From positions 248,001 to 312,000 of the forward strand of contig NZ_JBLXIK010000003.1 of assembly GCF_048269565.1 (NCBI RefSeq): a stretch of DNA of 64,000 bases, written 5' to 3'. Under the pieces are notes generated by a model that was not told the DNA's origin, ran no database searches, and worked only from the letters and a program-made list of their open reading frames with translations. Position 1 is the stretch's first letter. Each line of letters starts with the position of its first letter. Origin of the DNA: Maricaulis sp048269565. GTDB taxonomy: Bacteria > Pseudomonadota > Alphaproteobacteria > Caulobacterales > Maricaulaceae. Below, piece after piece: positions 59,933 to 64,000 of the stretch. The translations under genes were made by a program, and so were the position numbers.

Positions 59933-62223
59933 ACCTTCAGCTCTCCTTGTTGGGCGCGCGCGAGATTGCGCGTCAATTGTTCAAAACCGGCCGCATATTG
60001 CGGTGGCACATACACATCACGATAGCCCAGTTCCGCCGCCGCGCGCAGTGTCCACATCGGATCGATCAGGTGCGGGCGCGCCAGCGCCACCAGATCGGCC
60101 CGGCCGGCGGCGAGGATGGAATTGACGTGGTCGGTCTCATAGATATTGCCGACGGCCATGGTCGCGCAGCCGAGCTCATTGCGGATGCGGTCGGAAAACG
60201 GCGTCTGGAACATGCGGCCATAGACCGGGCGCGCCAGCGGTGTCGTCTGCCCGGCGGAGACATCGATCAGATCAGCGCCGGCCTCGCGGAAGGCATTGGC
60301 AATCGCCAGGCTGTCGGCCTCTGACAGGCCATCATCGCCAAGCCAGTCCGTCGCCGACAGCCGCACGGCCATCGGCCTGTCGTCCGGCCAGACCGCGCGC
60401 ATGGCGTTGAAGACCTCGAGCGGGAAGCGCAAACGGTTCTCGACCGGTCCGCCATACGCGTCGCTGCGCTGATTGGAGATCGGGGTGAGAAAGCTCGAGA
60501 GCAGATAGCCATGGGCGCAGTGCAGCTCGACCATGTCGAAACCGGCCTCCAGCGCGCGATGCGTCGCGGCGACGAAATCGGCCAGCACCGCATCCATATC
60601 GGCGCGGTCCATCTCCCGCGGGGTCTGGTTTGTCTCGCTCCACGGCAAGGGTGAGGGCGCGATCAGCGGCCAATTGCCGGTCTCAAGCTGTCTGTCCGAG
60701 CCCTCCCAGGCGAGCCGTGTCGAACCCTTGCGGCCGGCATGGGCCAGCTGGACTGCCATTTTGGCGCGGCTCTGCGAATGGGCGAAATCGGTGATCGCCC
60801 GCCAGGCCTTCACATGTTCATCGGTATAGAGGCCGGCGCAGCCCGGCGAGATACGGCCATCGCGGCTGACATCGGTCATCTCGGTATAGACGAGGCCGGC
60901 TCCGCCCAGGGCGCGGGCGCCGTAATGCACAGTGTGGAAGGGGCCGGGCAGGCCATCCTCGGCGGAATACATGCACATGGGCGAGACCACGACGCGGTTT
61001 TCCAGCCGCATGCCCCGCAGCTCGAACGGCGCAAACATGGGCGGCCGCGCATCAGCCTTGGCGCCACCGGTGGCCTGGCTGGTAAACCAGCGCTCGACGC
61101 CTGCCAGCCAGTCGGGATCGCGCAGGCGCAGATTTTCATGGCTGATACGCTGGGAGCGGGTCAGCAGGGAATAGGCAAATTGCTTGGGTTCGAAGCCGAG
61201 ATAGCGGTCAAGATGCTCGAACCATTCGGTCGAATTGCGCGCCGCGCTCTGCAATTTGAGCACTTCGACCGTGCGCACGGCCTGGTAATCCTTCAGCCCA
61301 TCGGCGACCGGCTTGTCGGTGCTGGTCAGCACGTCGGCGAGCATGATCGCGTCTTCCAGCGCCAGCTTGGTGCCCGAGCCGATCGAGAAATGCGCCGTGT
61401 GGGCGGCATCGCCCAAGAGGACGATATTGTCGTGCACCCAGCTCTCGCACAGCACGCGCGGGAAATTGAGCCAGGCCGAGCCGCGCAGATGCCGCGCATT
61501 CGACATCAGTGGATGATCGTCCAGCCAGGGCGCGAACAGGGCCTCACAAGCGCGGCAGCATTCATCCTGGTCCATCTCGCCAAAGCCGAGGCCTTCCCAG
61601 GTCTCCGGCGCGCATTCGACGATGAAGGTCGAGGTCTCGTCGTCAAAGCGGTAGGCATGGGCCCAGACCCAGCCATGCGGTGTCTCGACAAAAATGAAGG
61701 TGAAGGCGTCGAACACCTTATGGGTGCCGAGCCAGACGAACTTGTTGCGCCGCAACTCGATATCGGGCTTGAAACTGCCGGCGAAACGGCTGCGGATCTT
61801 CGAATTGAGCCCGTCGGAGGCGACGATCATGTCGGCATCGGCGAATGGGGAGAGGTCGTCGCCAATCTCGCATTCGAAATGCAGGCCGACACCGAGTTCG
61901 GCGGCGCGCTCCTGCAGCAGGTTGAGCAGTTTCTTGCGGCCAATGCCGCAAAAGCCGTGCCCGGTCGAGGTTTCGGTGATGCCCTTGAAGACGACATCGA
62001 TATCGTCCCAATGCGCCAGGCTGGCGCCGATGGCACGGGCACTCACCGGGTCATTGCGGCCGAGATTCTCCATCGTCTGGTCGGAGAAGACGACGCCCCA
62101 GCCGAATGTGTCCCCGGCCTTGTTGCGCTCATAGACATCGACGGTGCAATCGGGATCGCGCAGCTTCATCGAGATCGCGAAATAGAGACCGGCGGGGCCG
62201 CCGCCAAGACAGGCAATTTTCAT
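59929..62223 (-). CDS. fused flavin monooxygenase/old yellow enzyme: 2-aminobenzoyl-CoA monooxygenase/reductase-type
   Basis: The 764-residue protein has an N-terminal FAD monooxygenase domain (KIACLGGGPAGLYFAIS; NIVLLGDAAHTAHFSIGSGTKLALEDA) and a C-terminal old-yellow-enzyme domain (RLENRVVVSPMCMYSAEDG; FDMVELHCAHGYLLSSFLTPISNQRSD; YGGPVENR). This layout is that of ACMR from Azoarcus evansii and of proteins annotated as salicylyl-CoA 5-hydroxylase/oxidoreductase. ACMR hydroxylates 2-aminobenzoyl-CoA at C5 and then reduces the ring without oxygen-dependent ring cleavage. The ATG at 62223 follows GGAAAGG; a frame open to 62403 overlaps kynU and is not used. Confidence 0.9.
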   Translation of the reverse strand: MKIACLGGGPAGLYFAISMKLRDPDCTVDVYERNKAGDTFGWGVVFSDQTMENLGRNDPVSARAIGASLAHWDDIDVVFKGITETSTGHGFCGIGRKKLLNLLQERAAELGVGLHFECEIGDDLSPFADADMIVASDGLNSKIRSRFAGSFKPDIELRRNKFVWLGTHKVFDAFTFIFVETPHGWVWAHAYRFDDETSTFIVECAPETWEGLGFGEMDQDECCRACEALFAPWLDDHPLMSNARHLRGSAWLNFPRVLCESWVHDNIVLLGDAAHTAHFSIGSGTKLALEDAIMLADVLTSTDKPVADGLKDYQAVRTVEVLKLQSAARNSTEWFEHLDRYLGFEPKQFAYSLLTRSQRISHENLRLRDPDWLAGVERWFTSQATGGAKADARPPMFAPFELRGMRLENRVVVSPMCMYSAEDGLPGPFHTVHYGARALGGAGLVYTEMTDVSRDGRISPGCAGLYTDEHVKAWRAITDFAHSQSRAKMAVQLAHAGRKGSTRLAWEGSDRQLETGNWPLIAPSPLPWSETNQTPREMDRADMDAVLADFVAATHRALEAGFDMVELHCAHGYLLSSFLTPISNQRSDAYGGPVENRLRFPLEVFNAMRAVWPDDRPMAVRLSATDWLGDDGLSEADSLAIANAFREAGADLIDVSAGQTTPLARPVYGRMFQTPFSDRIRNELGCATMAVGNIYETDHVNSILAAGRADLVALARPHLIDPMWTLRAAAELGYRDVYVPPQYAAGFEQLTRNLARAQQGELKV

Positions 62224-62248
62224 GGCTTGCGACCTTTCCAGACGGGGT

Positions 62249-63475
62249 TCAGGTGACGGCTGCGCGCGTGGCAAAGCGCGCCTCGCGCCATTCGCCGCTC
62301 TGCATGATATGGGCGAGTGCCGTGATCGCCAGCCAGACATCCTCATAGCGGGTATAGAGCGGGGTGAAGCCGAAGCGCAAAATATCCGGTGCCCGGAAAT
62401 CACCGATCACGCCGCGCCCGATCAGCGCCTGCATGATGGCATAGCCCTCATCATGGCGGATCGAGACCTGGCTGCCGCGCAGTGCCGCATCGCGCGGACT
62501 GGCGAGGTCGAAACCGGTCAGCCGGTCCTCGCAAAGCGCGATGAAGAGATCGCCCAGCGCCTGTGATTTCAGGCGGATCGCGGCCATCTCCGCCTCAAGC
62601 ATCAGATCCAGCCCGCATTCCAGCGCCGCCATGCCAAGGATCCCCGGCGTGCCGCACTGGAAACGGTCAATCCCGGCGCCGGGCGCGTAGTCATCCCTGA
62701 AGGCGAACGGGTCGGCATGGCCGAGCCAGCCGGACAGTGCCGGGAAGACATGGTCATGATGGCGCTCGGCGCAGAAGATGAAGGCCGGCGCGCCCGGTCC
62801 GCCATTGAGATATTTATAGCCGCAGCCGACCGCGAAATCGGCTTCGCAGCCATTGAGGTCAACCGGCAGGGCACCGGCGCTGTGGCTGAGATCCCAGATC
62901 ACCAGCGCCCCGGCCTCGTGCGCGGCGCGGGTCAGGGCGGCCATATCGTGCAGACGGCCGGACTTGTAATGCGTCTGGGTCAGCAAAAGGACGGCGACCT
63001 GGTCATTGAGCGCTGCAGGGATTTCGGCCGCGGGCAGGAGTTTGGGCTCGATCCGCCCGCCCGACAGCGCTGCCAGGCCCTGCATCATATAGGCATCGGT
63101 CGGGAAATTGCCGGTCTCCGACAGGATCACCGAACGCTCCGGGCGCAATTGCACCGCCGCACTCAGCGCCTTGAAAACATTGATCGAGGTCGAGTCCGCA
63201 GCGACGACTTCGTGGTCCTTCGCACCGATCAGGCGCGCGATCTTGCCGCCGAGCCGGCGCGGCGCCTCGATCCAGTGATTGCAGTTCCAGGAGCGGATCA
63301 GATCCTGCCCCCATTCGCGGGCGACGACATCGGCAATCCGCGCGCCTGTGACCTTGGGCAGGGCGCCGAGCGAATTGCCGTCGAGATAGATGACGCCTTC
63401 AGGCAGATCGAACCGGTCGCGGAAATCGCGCAACGGATCGGCGGCATCCATGGCCAGTATCGCGTCGAGATCCAT
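62249..63475 (-). CDS. kynU: kynureninase
   Basis: The 408-residue PLP enzyme has the Schiff-base Lys221 in VGCGYKYLNGGPGAPAF, the phosphate-binding DSTSINVFKAL and the conserved IYLDGNSLGALP and NHWIEAPRRLGG. It splits L-kynurenine into anthranilate and alanine. Its start overlaps the kynB stop by one base. The gap to the fused monooxygenase gene is 25 bases, so anthranilate made here is very likely passed to the CoA pathway downstream. Confidence 0.96.
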   Translation of the reverse strand: MDLDAILAMDAADPLRDFRDRFDLPEGVIYLDGNSLGALPKVTGARIADVVAREWGQDLIRSWNCNHWIEAPRRLGGKIARLIGAKDHEVVAADSTSINVFKALSAAVQLRPERSVILSETGNFPTDAYMMQGLAALSGGRIEPKLLPAAEIPAALNDQVAVLLLTQTHYKSGRLHDMAALTRAAHEAGALVIWDLSHSAGALPVDLNGCEADFAVGCGYKYLNGGPGAPAFIFCAERHHDHVFPALSGWLGHADPFAFRDDYAPGAGIDRFQCGTPGILGMAALECGLDLMLEAEMAAIRLKSQALGDLFIALCEDRLTGFDLASPRDAALRGSQVSIRHDEGYAIMQALIGRGVIGDFRAPDILRFGFTPLYTRYEDVWLAITALAHIMQSGEWREARFATRAAVT

Positions 63476-63999
63476 CAGCCCAGCTCCCTCAGTATGGCTC
63501 GCACCGGCGCGGCATCGGCGCCGGCGATTTTCAGGGGCAGGGCGATCAGTTCATGGCGCCCGTCGGGCACCTCATCGAACACCAGGCCTTCGAGAATGCG
63601 CATGTCATGGCGCTGCACGGCATGGTGCGCATCCATCGTCTTCGACGTCTGCGGATCGAGCGAGGCGGCATCGACACCGATCAGACGGCAGCCGCACTTC
63701 GCCAGCCGCTCAATCACATCCCTGTGCAGGGCGCGAAAATCATGGTCCCAGACATCATGCGGGAAGGCCTGATAGGTGCGGATCAGCACGCGCGCCTCGC
63801 CCTCGATCAAAGACCAGTCGAGGTCATCGATCCTCACATGCTCGCCGCTGCCGCCGGCGGTGACGAGACGGCAGGGACCGAGATAGGGCGCCAGATCGAC
63901 GCTGGCGGCATCGATACCGGCCTTGTCGTAATGCGAGGGCGCATCGGCATGGGCGCCGCTATGGGTCGAGAGCGTCAGGCGCGAAACCTTGACCGGACA
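63475..63999 (-). CDS. kynB: kynurenine formamidase (arylformamidase), partial at the right edge
   Basis: The frame enters from outside the window at the right edge, so the N-terminus is missing. The visible part reads LTLSTHSGAHADAPSHYDKAG, which holds the metal-binding HxGxHxDAPxH pattern of KynB, and then RVLIRTYQAF, GVDAASLDPQ and HDMRILEGLVFDEVPDG. It hydrolyses N-formylkynurenine to kynurenine in tryptophan breakdown. It is coupled to kynU by a one-base overlap. The 2,3-dioxygenase gene may lie just beyond the edge. Confidence 0.93.
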   Translation of the reverse strand, partial: CPVKVSRLTLSTHSGAHADAPSHYDKAGIDAASVDLAPYLGPCRLVTAGGSGEHVRIDDLDWSLIEGEARVLIRTYQAFPHDVWDHDFRALHRDVIERLAKCGCRLIGVDAASLDPQTSKTMDAHHAVQRHDMRILEGLVFDEVPDGRHELIALPLKIAGADAAPVRAILRELG

Positions 64000-64000
64000 G

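Noticed and set aside
60739..62256. A 505-codon plus-strand open frame opposite the fused monooxygenase/reductase
   Set aside because: The minus strand encodes a recognisable two-domain flavoenzyme with all motifs; the plus frame has none and is a codon-bias shadow.

Overview
The window is a GC-rich, gene-dense stretch of an alphaproteobacterial chromosome. The set of genes fits the Maricaulis/Hyphomonas/Caulobacter group: a PlsX-FabH-IHFalpha-MerR run, an ubiquinol-cytochrome c chaperone, an H+-pyrophosphatase, an SdhE-RecG-Mfd region, a PopA-like c-di-GMP protein, several four-base stop/start overlaps and many lipoproteins. The genus is an inference. No IS element, prophage, CRISPR array or plasmid function was seen. 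The left and middle parts are ordinary core chromosome; the right 12 kb is a catabolic island.

Layout. 1-2667: riboflavin/NusB/ThiL operon, with its first gene cut by the window edge. 2708-10254: a secreted protein, H+-PPase, BamE, a bc1 chaperone, then plsX-fabH-ihfA-merR and a small secreted protein. 10412-14108: tRNA-Pro(GGG), heme A synthase, and a minus-strand pair of a PhoX phosphatase and a phytase-like lipoprotein. 14324-18078: ribosomal proteins L13/S9, an HdeD-like membrane protein and a class I PHA synthase. 18162-24250: a lipoprotein, GlpX, RecJ, three more tRNAs (Glu, Pro, Arg), a divergent 6-pyruvoyl-tetrahydropterin-synthase-like protein, a tandem cold-shock-domain protein, a DUF192 protein and an NDUFS4-type complex I subunit. 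24351-28794: a ZnuD-like zinc receptor with operator-like palindromes, then a sulfur pair (sseA-metC). 29095-42630: photolyase, KdsA, a DUF3089 protein with a lost nucleophile, DUF502, RecG, SdhE, Mfd, the PopA-like protein, a CaiB-type racemase and a small orphan. 42635-51652: a WYL regulator, YihY, a succinyl-CoA:acetoacetate CoA-transferase pair, an RND pump with its adaptor, and a secreted aspartyl protease-like protein. 51633-63999: L-serine dehydratase, a lone Lrp-type ligand domain and a kynurenine/2-aminobenzoyl-CoA degradation cluster.

How the right end works together. KynB and KynU turn N-formylkynurenine into anthranilate. A benzoate-CoA-ligase-type enzyme would make 2-aminobenzoyl-CoA. 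A fused flavin monooxygenase/old-yellow-enzyme protein would hydroxylate and reduce the ring. An SDR, acyl-CoA dehydrogenase, unusual crotonase, thioesterase and RidA would complete ring opening, deamination and beta-oxidation-like steps. A DUF2855 protein of unknown function sits in the middle on the opposite strand, and its divergent promoter region with the crotonase gene carries a repeated CCTG-N5-CAGG element. Downstream on the same strand, the RAM-domain protein and SdaA suggest the block is tied to amino-acid breakdown.

The best leads are the anthraniloyl-CoA island with RidA and DUF2855, the PopA-like protein with a kept c-di-GMP I-site, several homologues that have lost catalytic residues (RibB C-terminal domain, DUF3089 hydrolase, pterin synthase-like protein, crotonase), and repeated palindromes upstream of the double cold-shock gene.
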